44,106 bases of DNA, from contig NZ_PPRC01000060.1 of assembly GCF_002902565.1 (NCBI RefSeq), positions 1 to 44,106 on the forward strand, in the 5' to 3' direction. Positions 15,902-27,555 of the stretch are shown here, in pieces; within the stretch, counting starts at the first letter, position 1, and every line of letters starts with the position of its first letter. The stretch comes from Staphylococcus petrasii (GTDB taxonomy: Bacteria > Bacillota > Bacilli > Staphylococcales > Staphylococcaceae). Both the position numbers and the translations under genes were made by a program. The notes beneath the pieces are model-generated. The model had not been told where the DNA came from. It did no database searches and saw only the letters and a program-made list of their open reading frames with translations.

Positions 15902-16618
15902 ATGAAAATTTATAGCCAAGGAGATCAAGCAATTGTTATTGCGATAGAAAAAGATGTCTCGCAAAATGTTACAAGAGATTTAATAGCTGTACGTCATCAT
16001 TTATTAGAGAAAAATCTCCCATTTATTACTGAAATTGTTCCAACTGAATCAGATATGATGATTTGTTATGACGCTAGAGATATGATTAAACATCATCATA
16101 TTACTTCACCTTTTCAATATATGAAAGATCTTGTGCACTCAATTCATGAAGAAATAAAAGTACTTAATTTAAATGAAGAGGATAGTACCTCTCATAATAT
16201 TCCTATTATTTATGGAGAAGAATTCGGTCCGGATTTAGAGGGTTTGTTAAGTTATTACAATATTACAAAAGAAGAATTTATTAAGTTACATTCTGAAAAT
16301 CAATATTTTGTTTCGATGATGGGATATTTACCAGGATTCCCATATTTAACTGGGATGAATGAAGCATTATATGTCAATCACACGTGTGAAGAGAAAAAAT
16401 TAGTTAGAGCTGGATCGGTTATTATAGAAGGTAAAAAGTGTGGCATTGTAACGACTGATACATATAATGACTGGCTAGTTATAGGATACACGCCGGTACA
16501 TTTATTTAATCCTAATCAAGAAGATTTCAATTTATTGAAATTAGGAGATAGTGTCACTTTTCAACCTAAAGAACGTAAAGAAATAGAATTAGGAGATTTT
16601 AAACCATGTCAATCATAA
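15902..16618 (+). CDS. pxpB: 5-oxoprolinase subunit B (KipI-like)
   Basis: A 238-residue protein of the PxpB/KipI family (allophanate hydrolase subunit 1-like), cyclophilin-related. The blocks MMGYLPGFPYLTGM and GSVIIEGKKCGIVTTDTYNDW carry the conserved GFPYL and T-x-x-Y-N-x-W motifs. With PxpA and PxpC it hydrolyses 5-oxoproline with ATP to glutamate. A GAGGTGGAG site precedes the ATG. It overlaps pxpC by 13 bases. PxpA (LamB/YcsF) is not in the window, so this pair either works with a distant PxpA or has another role such as KipI-type kinase inhibition. Confidence 0.88.
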   Translation: MKIYSQGDQAIVIAIEKDVSQNVTRDLIAVRHHLLEKNLPFITEIVPTESDMMICYDARDMIKHHHITSPFQYMKDLVHSIHEEIKVLNLNEEDSTSHNIPIIYGEEFGPDLEGLLSYYNITKEEFIKLHSENQYFVSMMGYLPGFPYLTGMNEALYVNHTCEEKKLVRAGSVIIEGKKCGIVTTDTYNDWLVIGYTPVHLFNPNQEDFNLLKLGDSVTFQPKERKEIELGDFKPCQS

Positions 16619-17610
16619 TAGAAAGAGCAGGATTATTTAGCAGCTTTCAAGATTTTGGACGTTATGGATATGAACATGCAGGCGTCATTCCTTGCGGTGC
16701 TCTAGATTCACTAGGTCACGAAATAGCGAATCGTCTTGTCGCGAATGATAAAAATGAGGCTACACTCGAAATGACACACGTGATGGCGAAAATTCGTTTT
16801 ACTGAGCCTACTTTAATTGCATTAACAGGCAATAATTTTGAAGCGTACACTCAAAAAATGAAAATTAAGCCTTATAAATTATATCTGGTAGAAAAAGATG
16901 ATGTTTTATCTTTTAAAGAAACGAATAAAACCTCTCGCGTTTATCTTGCGGTAGGCGGCGGCTTCAAATTAGATTCATGGTTAGGTTCAACATCAACTGA
17001 TTTAAAGGTGAATATTGGAGGCTTCCATGGTCGTACGCTTGAAAACGGTGATGTAATTGAAATGAAACGCCAATATACTGATCGTCATCATAAACTTTTT
17101 GAAAATTTAGCGGAAAAGCATACGACAGATTGGGGCATCGATGGATATGCTTTATCATTTAATTATATTTCGGATGTCTTCCACGTCGTAGCCAATAAGG
17201 GAACTGAAGATTTTGATGAGGAAACAAAGTCAAATTTCATACACGGAGATTACAAAGTGACCAACAAATCTAACCGTGTGGGAATGTTACTTGACGGTAA
17301 AAAAATTAGAGCTTATTACGACGATATGCCAGCACATCAACCTGTTAAAAAAGGTACAATACAAGTAAAGCGTGATGGTACCCCAATTATTTTATTGAAT
17401 GATCATTACACAATTGGAAGTTATCCTCAAATTGGCACAATTGCTAGCTATCATTTAACTAAGTTAGCTCAAAAGCCACAAGGCGCTCGTTTGAAATTTC
17501 AATTTATAGATATTGAAACCGCTGAAAAGAACGTTGTGAAGTTTAGTAACTGGATGAATCAATTATTCCATGGCATTGAGTTTCGTATGCAAATGGAAAT
17601 GATGAAATAA
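16606..17610 (+). CDS. pxpC: 5-oxoprolinase subunit C / biotin-dependent carboxyltransferase-like
   Basis: A 334-residue protein of the PxpC/KipA family (allophanate hydrolase subunit 2-like). The N-terminus GLFSSFQDFGRYGYEHAGV and AVGGGF near residue 105 match the family. LNDHYTIGSYPQIG in the C-terminal half is the counterpart of the usual QTVGGYPKIA block. It is complete in length. It sits behind pxpB with translational coupling. As for pxpB, the reaction needs a PxpA that is not encoded here. Confidence 0.88.
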   Translation: MSIIIERAGLFSSFQDFGRYGYEHAGVIPCGALDSLGHEIANRLVANDKNEATLEMTHVMAKIRFTEPTLIALTGNNFEAYTQKMKIKPYKLYLVEKDDVLSFKETNKTSRVYLAVGGGFKLDSWLGSTSTDLKVNIGGFHGRTLENGDVIEMKRQYTDRHHKLFENLAEKHTTDWGIDGYALSFNYISDVFHVVANKGTEDFDEETKSNFIHGDYKVTNKSNRVGMLLDGKKIRAYYDDMPAHQPVKKGTIQVKRDGTPIILLNDHYTIGSYPQIGTIASYHLTKLAQKPQGARLKFQFIDIETAEKNVVKFSNWMNQLFHGIEFRMQMEMMK

Positions 17611-20063
<2,453 letters not shown>

Positions 20064-20066
20064 TGC

Positions 20067-20108
20067 AAAAAAGCAGATTGAACGAAGCAACGTTCAATCT
20101 GCTTTTTT
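20067..20108. terminator. Bidirectional terminator between ltaS and the ZIP transporter
   Basis: A perfect 18-bp stem (20067-20084 with 20091-20108) has a six-base loop. A-rich left and T-rich right arms let it act in both directions for the convergent genes. Confidence 0.93.
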
Positions 20109-20130
20109 CATATATTTAATTAATGAACTA

Positions 20131-20949
20131 CTAGCCAAGTGCGACGTCTAATATCATCATAATGGTAAAACCAACCATTAAACTCAATGTGGCTAAATCG
20201 GTATTATTACCCGATTGAGAGTCTGGTATGAGTTCTTCTACGACTACAAATATCATGGCACCTGCAGCAAATGCCAATGCATAAGGTAGTACTGGAGTAA
20301 TAAATATAATGGTCGCTGCGCCTATTGTTGCGAAGATAGGTTCGACAATAGCGGAAGCTTGGCCATAATTAAAGGCTTTCCAACGAGAAGCACCCGCTGC
20401 TCTAATAGGCATTGATAAAGCTGCACCTTCTGGTATATTTTGAATCCCTATACCAATTGCTAAACCTAAAGCGCCGAAAAAGGTTGCTTTGCCATTACCT
20501 GTAGCAATACCTCCAAATGCCACACCGATAGATAAACCTTCAGGAATATTATGTAAAGTAATCGCTAAAACTAATAACGCATTTTTACTTAACGACGTTT
20601 TAACACCTTCTCTATATTGGCTATTATCTCCAACTTTTTGGTGAATATGAGGAATGACATAGTCTAGCCCACGAATAAATATACCACCTAAAAGAAATCC
20701 AACAGCAGCTGGAACCCAGGCAGGTAAAGAACTATCTTTACCGTACTCTATAGAAGGTTGCAATAAAGACCAAAAACTTGCAGCAATCATAATACCGGCT
20801 GCGAAACCTTGCATAGATGTTAAAACTTTATGATTTACTGTTTTAAATATAAACACCGCAGCTGCCCCTAAAGCGGTTAATAACCAAGTAATAATACCAG
20901 CTATTAATGCTTGTAAATAGGGCGGTAAACTTTCAAAAAAGTCTATCAT
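20131..20949 (-). CDS. ZIP-family metal transporter
   Basis: A 272-residue inner membrane protein of the ZIP family (ZupT/GufA branch), which imports zinc and other divalent metals. About eight helices are visible. The helix-IV motif LAITLHNIPEGLSIGVAFGG and the helix-V motif GIGIQNIPEGAALS carry the H-N-x-P-E-G and Q-N-x-P-E-G metal sites of the GufA subgroup. AAGGAG lies before the ATG. It is divergent from the ABC-F gene. I found no Zur or MntR box in the 100-base gap, so metal control is not shown. Confidence 0.92.
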   Translation of the reverse strand: MIDFFESLPPYLQALIAGIITWLLTALGAAAVFIFKTVNHKVLTSMQGFAAGIMIAASFWSLLQPSIEYGKDSSLPAWVPAAVGFLLGGIFIRGLDYVIPHIHQKVGDNSQYREGVKTSLSKNALLVLAITLHNIPEGLSIGVAFGGIATGNGKATFFGALGLAIGIGIQNIPEGAALSMPIRAAGASRWKAFNYGQASAIVEPIFATIGAATIIFITPVLPYALAFAAGAMIFVVVEELIPDSQSGNNTDLATLSLMVGFTIMMILDVALG

Positions 20950-20970
20950 AACTCTTGTCTCCTTGTATCA

Positions 20971-20999
20971 TTTACACTTAAAAAGGTGTATAATATATA
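20971..20999 (+). promoter_or_regulatory. Possible promoter of the ABC-F gene
   Basis: A -35 TTTACA (20971-20976) and -10 TATATA (20994-20999) are 17 bp apart, about 68 bases before the ABC-F start. An alternative -10 TATAAT at 20989-20994 has no good -35. Confidence 0.4.
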
Positions 21000-21066
21000 G
21001 AACTGAATTAAGCTTATCAAAATTATTTTGAAATTTCGATATTTCGATACAAAAGGAAGTAGAAGC

Positions 21067-22947
21067 ATGGAAGCGTATAAAATAGAGCATTTAAATAAGT
21101 CATATGCAGACAAAGTGATATTTGATGACTTGAATCTATCTATTTCTGAACATGAACGAATTGGATTAGTAGGGATTAACGGTACAGGGAAAAGCACGTT
21201 ACTTAAAGTGATTGGCGGTTTAGATGAAGATTTTACTGCCGATATTACGCATCCTAATCAATATCGTATTCGTTATTCTTCACAGAAACACGATTTAGAT
21301 GAAGATTTGACAGTTTTTCAAGCTGTATTAAGCTCAGATACAACCACATTACGTATTATTAAAACGTATGAAGAAGCTGTAAATGCATATACGCAACAAC
21401 AAGATGATCGTCATTTTCAAAAAATGATGGAAGCCCAAGAAGCGATGGACCGACATAGCGCTTGGGATTATAATGCTGAGATTAAGACGATTCTTTCTAA
21501 ATTAGGAATTAACGATACATCTAAAAAAGTAAAAGAACTTTCTGGTGGCCAACAAAAGCGCGTGGTGTTAGCTAAAACACTGATTGAACAACCAGATTTA
21601 TTATTATTAGATGAACCGACAAACCATTTGGATTTTGAATCTATCAATTGGTTAATTAATTACGTGAAGCAGTATCCACATACAGTTTTATTTGTAACGC
21701 ATGATCGCTACTTTTTAAATGAGATTGCCTCAAGAATTGTTGAATTAGATAGAGGAAAGTTAAAATCATATCCTGGTAATTATGAGGATTACATTGCAAT
21801 GAGAGCGGAAAATGAACTCATTGAACAAAAGCAACAAGAAAAGCAAAAATCATTGTATAAACAAGAGTTAGCCTGGATGAGAGCAGGCGCTAAAGCAAGA
21901 ACGACAAAACAACAAGCCCGTATCAATCGTTTTAATGATTTAGAGTCAGAAGTCCAAGCGCATCATACTCAAGATAAAGGCCAATTAAATCTTGCCTATT
22001 CGAGATTAGGTAAACAAGTGTATGAACTTGAGCACTTAACGAAGCAAATTAATGATAAAACGCTATTTGAAGATATCACTGAAATTATTCAAAGTGGACA
22101 ACGAATTGGAATCGTAGGTCCTAACGGTGCCGGTAAAACGACATTATTGAATATTTTAAGTGGAGAAGATGTCGACTATACAGGTACGTTGAAAATAGGT
22201 CAAACGGTTAAAGTCGCTTATTTTAAACAAACTGAAGAAACGCTAGATAGAGATATCAGAATGATTGATTATTTAAGAGAAGAAAGTGAAGTTGCTAAGG
22301 AGAAGGATGGCACTTCTATTTCTGTAACGCAATTATTAGAACGATTTCTATTCCCTAGTTCGACACACGGTAAAAAGATTTATAAATTATCTGGTGGAGA
22401 ACAAAAGCGTTTATACTTACTAAGATTGTTAGTACATCAACCTAACGTGTTATTACTTGATGAGCCTACGAATGATTTAGACACAGAAACATTAACTATT
22501 CTCGAAGACTACATTAGTACCTTTGGCGGTTCAGTGATTACAGTAAGTCACGATCGCTATTTCCTTAATAAAGTTGCACAAGAATATTGGTATATTCATG
22601 ACGGGAAAATGGAACGAATTATTGGAAGCTTCGAAGATTACGAAGCGTATAAAAAAGAACAAGATAAGCTGCAAGCACTTGAAAAACAAGCGCAACAGCC
22701 TAAACCTAAAACGAATGTAAGAAAGAAAACAGGCTTATCTTATAAAGAAAAACGTGAATATGAAATGTTGATGGAGCGCATTGAACAGACAGAAGAACGT
22801 TTAGAACAAATCGACGAAGAAATGATAGAAGCAAGTGCAGATTACGCTAAAATTAAAGAATTGAACGAAGAAAAAGAACAATTGGAACAAACGTATGATA
22901 TGGACATCACGAGATGGAGTGAACTTGAAGAAATAAAAGAGCAATAA
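21067..22947 (+). CDS. ABC-F family ATPase, Uup/YfmR-like
   Basis: A 626-residue soluble protein with two ABC ATPase domains and no membrane segment. Domain 1 has Walker A GINGTGKST (36-44), signature LSGGQQKR and Walker B LLLLDEPTNHLD. Domain 2 has GPNGAGKTT, LSGGEQKR and LLLDEPTNDLD. A linker of about 80 residues between them is the ribosome-contacting arm region. The last 90 residues form a charged coiled coil, which is the mark of the Uup/YfmR branch. Such proteins act on stalled ribosomes; nothing suggests antibiotic resistance. ATG 21067 is chosen for the AAGGAAG site; the frame opens at 21028. It lies 13 bases before recQ, so they form an operon. Confidence 0.9.
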   Translation: MEAYKIEHLNKSYADKVIFDDLNLSISEHERIGLVGINGTGKSTLLKVIGGLDEDFTADITHPNQYRIRYSSQKHDLDEDLTVFQAVLSSDTTTLRIIKTYEEAVNAYTQQQDDRHFQKMMEAQEAMDRHSAWDYNAEIKTILSKLGINDTSKKVKELSGGQQKRVVLAKTLIEQPDLLLLDEPTNHLDFESINWLINYVKQYPHTVLFVTHDRYFLNEIASRIVELDRGKLKSYPGNYEDYIAMRAENELIEQKQQEKQKSLYKQELAWMRAGAKARTTKQQARINRFNDLESEVQAHHTQDKGQLNLAYSRLGKQVYELEHLTKQINDKTLFEDITEIIQSGQRIGIVGPNGAGKTTLLNILSGEDVDYTGTLKIGQTVKVAYFKQTEETLDRDIRMIDYLREESEVAKEKDGTSISVTQLLERFLFPSSTHGKKIYKLSGGEQKRLYLLRLLVHQPNVLLLDEPTNDLDTETLTILEDYISTFGGSVITVSHDRYFLNKVAQEYWYIHDGKMERIIGSFEDYEAYKKEQDKLQALEKQAQQPKPKTNVRKKTGLSYKEKREYEMLMERIEQTEERLEQIDEEMIEASADYAKIKELNEEKEQLEQTYDMDITRWSELEEIKEQ

Positions 22948-22960
22948 GGGGAAAATTTTT

Positions 22961-24739
22961 ATGGAAGCAACGTTATCGCATTATTTTGGGTACGAAACAT
23001 TTAGACCGGGACAAAAAGAAATTATTACTAAAATAATGGATCACCATAATGTCTTAGGTGTACTGCCTACAGGTGGAGGTAAATCTATTTGTTATCAAGT
23101 ACCTGGTCTAATGCTTGGGGGAACTACGATTGTTATTAGCCCATTAATTTCTTTAATGAAAGACCAAGTGGACCAATTAAAGGCGATGGGGATTAAAGCA
23201 GCCTATTTAAATAGTAGTTTAAGTAAAAAACAACAAAAAGAGATTGAAACTGAGTTAATGACAGGTGATATTCAATTTTTATATGTTGCACCTGAACGTT
23301 TCGATAATGGTTATTTCTTGAACTTATTAAGTAAAATTAATATTCATTTAATTGCTTTTGATGAAGCACACTGTATTTCTAAATGGGGGCATGATTTTCG
23401 TTCTAGTTATCAAAGTGTAATCCAGAAAGTGTTTACGCTTCCTCAAAACTTCACGATTGTCGCTTTAACAGCGACAGCTACTGCAGAAGTACAACAGGAT
23501 ATTATGGAGAAACTTAATATTGGTAAATATGACGAAGTAAAGACAAGTACGAAACGTCGTAATCTGATCTTCAAAGTTAACCCAACCTATCAACGCCAGA
23601 AGTTTGTAATTGATTATGTACAAAAACATAAAGACCAAGCGGGTATTATTTACTGTTCAACACGTAAGCAGGTAGAAGAATTACAAGAAGCGCTAGATTC
23701 TGTAAAAGTGACTTCAGCGATTTATCATGCAGGACTAACAAATAAAGAACGAGAAGAAGCACAAAATGACTTCGTATATGACCGTGTGAAAGTAGTTATC
23801 GCAACGAACGCATTTGGTATGGGTATTGATAAATCTAATGTTAGATATGTCATTCATTATAATATGCCAGGCGACCTTGAATCATATTATCAAGAAGCGG
23901 GGCGTGCAGGACGAGATGGCTTAGAAAGTGAATGTATTTTATTATTTAGTGAACGTGATAAAGGGCTACATGAATATTTTATTACGGTTTCTCAAGCCGA
24001 TGATGATTATAAAGATAAAATGGGCGAAAAGCTTACTAAAATGATTCAATACACTAAAACGAAGAAATGTTTAGAAGCTACGATTGTGCACTATTTTGAA
24101 CCTAACGAGAAGTTAGAAGAATGTGGACAATGTAGTAGTTGTATTCAACAAAACAAAACGTATGATATGACACAAGAAGCTAAAATGATTATTAGTTGCG
24201 TCGCGCGTATGCGCCAACAAGAAAGTTATAGTGTGATTATCCAAGTACTGCGTGGAGAAATTACGGACTATATCAAATATAATGACTACGACAAATTAAC
24301 AACCCATGGTTTAATGAAAGATTATAAAACATCTGAATTAAGTCACTTAATTGATGAACTACGTTTTAAAGGATTCTTAAATGAATACGATGAGATTTTA
24401 ACGTGTGATGAAAGTGTTAAACAATTGCTTAATAATGATAAAAAGGTTTATACAACGCCGTTTAAGCAAAAATCGAAAGAAAAAGTATATATCAATACGG
24501 TTGAAGGCGTAGACCGCGCGTTATACGGAGAATTAGTTGAAGTACGACGTCAATTAAGCGAAAAATTGGATATTGCTCCAGTAAGTATCTTTTCAGATTA
24601 TACGTTAGAAGAATTTGCGAAACGTAAACCAGAATCTAAGCAAGAAATGATTGCAATTGATGGCGTAGGTAGTTATAAACTAAAACATTATTGTCCTAAG
24701 TTCTTAGAAACGATTCAATCATATAAAACAAGTATCTAG
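22961..24739 (+). CDS. recQ: ATP-dependent DNA helicase RecQ
   Basis: A 592-residue 3'-5' DNA helicase for recombination and fork repair. Helicase motif I is LPTGGGKSICYQ with Lys41, motif II is FDEAHCISKWGHDFR, and motif VI is YYQEAGRAGRDG. The RecQ-C zinc site has cysteines in TKKCLEAT and ECGQCSSC. A HRDC domain follows at about 510-590 (VDRALYGELVEVRRQLSEKL onward). All domains are present. AAGGGGAAA lies before the ATG. It shares a message with the ABC-F gene and ends in a terminator. Confidence 0.95.
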   Translation: MEATLSHYFGYETFRPGQKEIITKIMDHHNVLGVLPTGGGKSICYQVPGLMLGGTTIVISPLISLMKDQVDQLKAMGIKAAYLNSSLSKKQQKEIETELMTGDIQFLYVAPERFDNGYFLNLLSKINIHLIAFDEAHCISKWGHDFRSSYQSVIQKVFTLPQNFTIVALTATATAEVQQDIMEKLNIGKYDEVKTSTKRRNLIFKVNPTYQRQKFVIDYVQKHKDQAGIIYCSTRKQVEELQEALDSVKVTSAIYHAGLTNKEREEAQNDFVYDRVKVVIATNAFGMGIDKSNVRYVIHYNMPGDLESYYQEAGRAGRDGLESECILLFSERDKGLHEYFITVSQADDDYKDKMGEKLTKMIQYTKTKKCLEATIVHYFEPNEKLEECGQCSSCIQQNKTYDMTQEAKMIISCVARMRQQESYSVIIQVLRGEITDYIKYNDYDKLTTHGLMKDYKTSELSHLIDELRFKGFLNEYDEILTCDESVKQLLNNDKKVYTTPFKQKSKEKVYINTVEGVDRALYGELVEVRRQLSEKLDIAPVSIFSDYTLEEFAKRKPESKQEMIAIDGVGSYKLKHYCPKFLETIQSYKTSI

Positions 24740-24744
24740 AAATG

Positions 24745-24788
24745 AAATAAGGTTTGAGCATTGAAACAGTGCCAAACCTTATTTTTTG
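24745..24788 (+). terminator. Intrinsic terminator after recQ
   Basis: AATAAGGTTTG (24747-24757) pairs with CAAACCTTATT (24773-24783). A T-run follows to 24787. Confidence 0.9.
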
Positions 24789-24910
24789 TATATAAAGTTA
24801 GTTTTTGAAAATTAAAAAACAATTAAATATGAATTTAGCATTAAACATGTTTTAATAGGGAATAAGTAATGCAAAAAGTCTGTCTAGGCAGTATAAATGA
24901 AGGTGACGAA

Positions 24911-25873
24911 ATGATTGAATTTAAAGACGTAACCAAACGTTACGGGGGAAATATTGCTGTAGATAATGTGAGCTTTAAAATAAATGAAGGGGAATTCTTT
25001 GTACTTATTGGTCCTTCAGGATGCGGTAAAACAACGACATTAAAAATGATTAATCGACTTATTCCACTAAGCGAAGGTTATATTTATTTTAAAGATAAAC
25101 CTATTAGTGACTATCCTGTGTATGAAATGCGTTGGGACATAGGCTATGTGTTGCAACAAATTGCCTTATTCCCGCATATGTCAATAAAAGAAAATATTGC
25201 GCAAGTACCACAAATGAAGAAATGGAAAGAAAGTGACATTAACCAACGCGTTGATGAATTATTAAACATGGTTGGGTTAGAACCAGAAAAATATCGCGAC
25301 CGTAAACCAGATGAACTTTCAGGTGGTCAACGTCAAAGGGTGGGCGTAATACGTGCATTAGCAGCAGATCCACCTGTTATTTTAATGGATGAACCATTTA
25401 GTGCATTAGACCCTATTAGTCGCGAGAAATTACAAGATGACTTAATTAAATTACAAACACAAATTAAGAAAACGATTGTCTTTGTCACACATGATATTGA
25501 AGAGGCAATGAAATTAGGCGACCGTATTTGCTTATTAAATAACGGTCGTGTTGAACAAATTGATACGCCAGAAGGTTTCCGCGCTAATCCTAAAAATCAA
25601 TTTGTTGAAGAATTTATGGGTCATCACTTGAATCAAGATAAAGATGAATTAACACTAAAAGATTTAAATATGACTGCGCCATTAACTGAAACCGGCGTAC
25701 AACAAGATTATCCAATCGTTCATAGCAACGTAAAATTACGTGATATTTATTCCACATTAGCTCAACATGAAGCAGTCATCGTTGAAGATGCTGATACCTC
25801 AACTCAGTCATTGTTAAAACGTGAAGATATCTTCAAATATTTATCTGAAAATGATAAGGAGGTTAAAGCATGA
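24911..25873 (+). CDS. Quaternary-amine/ergothioneine-type ABC importer, ATPase
   Basis: A 320-residue ABC ATPase of the OpuCA/ProV family. Walker A is GPSGCGKTT, the Q-loop is in YVLQQIALFPHM, the signature is LSGGQRQRVGVIRAL and Walker B is VILMDEPFSALDP. After residue 240 comes a short remnant of a CBS region, shorter than the CBS pair of full OpuCA. The frame opens at 24869, but ATG 24911 has a GAAGGTGA site and begins at the normal MIEFKDVTKRYG. It overlaps the permease gene by ATGA. Substrate could be glycine betaine, carnitine or ergothioneine; see the partner gene. Confidence 0.9.
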   Translation: MIEFKDVTKRYGGNIAVDNVSFKINEGEFFVLIGPSGCGKTTTLKMINRLIPLSEGYIYFKDKPISDYPVYEMRWDIGYVLQQIALFPHMSIKENIAQVPQMKKWKESDINQRVDELLNMVGLEPEKYRDRKPDELSGGQRQRVGVIRALAADPPVILMDEPFSALDPISREKLQDDLIKLQTQIKKTIVFVTHDIEEAMKLGDRICLLNNGRVEQIDTPEGFRANPKNQFVEEFMGHHLNQDKDELTLKDLNMTAPLTETGVQQDYPIVHSNVKLRDIYSTLAQHEAVIVEDADTSTQSLLKREDIFKYLSENDKEVKA

Positions 25874-27384
25874 ATGAATTATTCACGACACTAAGCGATC
25901 GTAAAGGCGAGTTGCTTAGAACGATTATTGAACATATTCAAATTTCATTTATTGCGCTATTTATAGCTATCCTTATTGCGGTGCCACTTGGTATTGCCTT
26001 AACGAAGACGAAACGATTATCAGAAATTGTTATGAATATCGCTGCCGTGTTACAGACGATTCCATCACTAGCCTTATTAGGATTAATGATACCTATCTTT
26101 GGTATTGGTAGAGTACCCGCTATTATTGCATTAGTTGTCTACGCTTTATTACCTATTTTGAGAAATACATATACTGGTATTCAAGAAGTAGATCCATCGC
26201 TTATAGAAGCGGCTAAAGGGATTGGTATGAAACCAATGCGTCGTTTAACTAAAGTAGAATTACCTATCGCTATGCCTGTGATTATGGCCGGCATTCGTAC
26301 AGCAATGGTATTAATCATCGGTACGGCGACACTTGCAGCGCTTATCGGTGCTGGTGGTCTAGGGGATTTAATTTTATTAGGTATCGATCGAAATAATACC
26401 TCTCTTATTTTAATTGGTGCCATTCCTGCAGCCTTACTTGCGATTATCTTTGATTTAGTCCTTCGCTTTATGGAGAAATTATCATATAAGAAATTGCTCA
26501 TTACGATTGGTATTATCGTATTAATCATCTTGCTAGCTATTGTCGTACCACTTTTCGGGAAAAAGGGCGATAATATTACGTTGGCAGGTAAATTAGGATC
26601 TGAACCGTCTATTATTACAAATATGTATAAAATACTGATTGAAGATGAAACTGACGATACTGTCGATGTGAAAGATGGCATGGGTAAAACATCATTCTTA
26701 TTCAATGCGTTGAAATCAGACGACATTGATGGATATTTAGAATTTACCGGAACTGTATTAGGTGAATTAACTAAAGAAGACCTTAAATCTAAAAAAGAGA
26801 ATGCAGTTTACAAACAAGCGAAACAAAGTCTTGAGAAAAAATATGATATGACTATGTTAAAATCGATGAAATATAATAATACGTATGCTTTAGCAGTGAA
26901 AAAAGACTTCGCTGAGAAGCATAATATTAAAACAATTGGTGATTTACAGAAAGTTGAAGGTCAACTGAAACCAGGCTTTACGATGGAATTTAATGATCGT
27001 CCCGATGGTTACAAAGCCGTGGCCAAAGCATACGACTTAAACTTATCTAATATTAAAAAAATGGAGCCTAAATTGCGTTACACAGCCGTTGAAAAAGGCG
27101 ATATTAACTTAATTGATGCGTACTCAACAGATGCTGAGTTAAAACAATATAATATGGTGGTGTTAAAAGATGATAAACATGTCTTCCCACCATATCAAGG
27201 CGCACCATTATTTAAAGAAAAATTCTTGAAAGATCATCCAGAAATTAAAAAACCACTAAATAAATTAGCAGGTAAAATTTCAGATGAAGAAATGCAAGAA
27301 ATGAATTATAAGGTCACTGTGAAGAACGAAGATCCTTATAAAGTAGCTAAGCAATACTTACAAAAAGAAGGCTTAGTTAAATAA
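25870..27384 (+). CDS. Fused permease/substrate-binding protein of the same ABC importer (OpuB/EgtU-like)
   Basis: A 504-residue fusion. The first 205 residues are a ProW-type permease with five to six helices and the EAA loop (EAAKGIGMKPMRRLTKVELPIAMP). A further helix (about 209-229) leads to an OpuAC-type binding domain from residue 235 to the end, exposed outside the cell. Binding-site blocks visible are GYLEFTGTVLGEL, MEFNDRPDGYKAVAKAY, IDAYSTDAELKQY and PPYQGAPL. This two-gene layout with a fused permease and receptor is shared by BilE of Listeria and EgtUV, now known as an ergothioneine importer. Assignment to ergothioneine is inference; annotations often read glycine betaine or choline. 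Confidence 0.88.
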   Translation: MNELFTTLSDRKGELLRTIIEHIQISFIALFIAILIAVPLGIALTKTKRLSEIVMNIAAVLQTIPSLALLGLMIPIFGIGRVPAIIALVVYALLPILRNTYTGIQEVDPSLIEAAKGIGMKPMRRLTKVELPIAMPVIMAGIRTAMVLIIGTATLAALIGAGGLGDLILLGIDRNNTSLILIGAIPAALLAIIFDLVLRFMEKLSYKKLLITIGIIVLIILLAIVVPLFGKKGDNITLAGKLGSEPSIITNMYKILIEDETDDTVDVKDGMGKTSFLFNALKSDDIDGYLEFTGTVLGELTKEDLKSKKENAVYKQAKQSLEKKYDMTMLKSMKYNNTYALAVKKDFAEKHNIKTIGDLQKVEGQLKPGFTMEFNDRPDGYKAVAKAYDLNLSNIKKMEPKLRYTAVEKGDINLIDAYSTDAELKQYNMVVLKDDKHVFPPYQGAPLFKEKFLKDHPEIKKPLNKLAGKISDEEMQEMNYKVTVKNEDPYKVAKQYLQKEGLVK

Positions 27385-27394
27385 TAATTAATTG

Positions 27395-27450
27395 AGGAAT
27401 GAAACAATAATTGGTTTTTAACGACTGATTTCACTGTTTCATTCCTTTTT
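27395..27450 (+). terminator. Intrinsic terminator after the ABC importer
   Basis: AGGAATGAAACA (27395-27406) pairs perfectly with TGTTTCATTCCT (27435-27446), with a T-run after. The loop is long (28 bases). Confidence 0.85.
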
Positions 27451-27555
27451 AAATATCTAGAAAAGTGTAACTTGAATTGTAATCTTAGACTAACTTCTTT
27501 ACACTAGAGTTTAAATACAAAAATATATAAATGTATTTATAAGGGGTGGGGAAAA

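Noticed and set aside
26181..26726. 181-codon open frame on the minus strand inside the permease gene
   Set aside because: It lies wholly within a well-supported plus-strand gene and has a composition expected from reverse reading of membrane-protein codons. No family features are visible.
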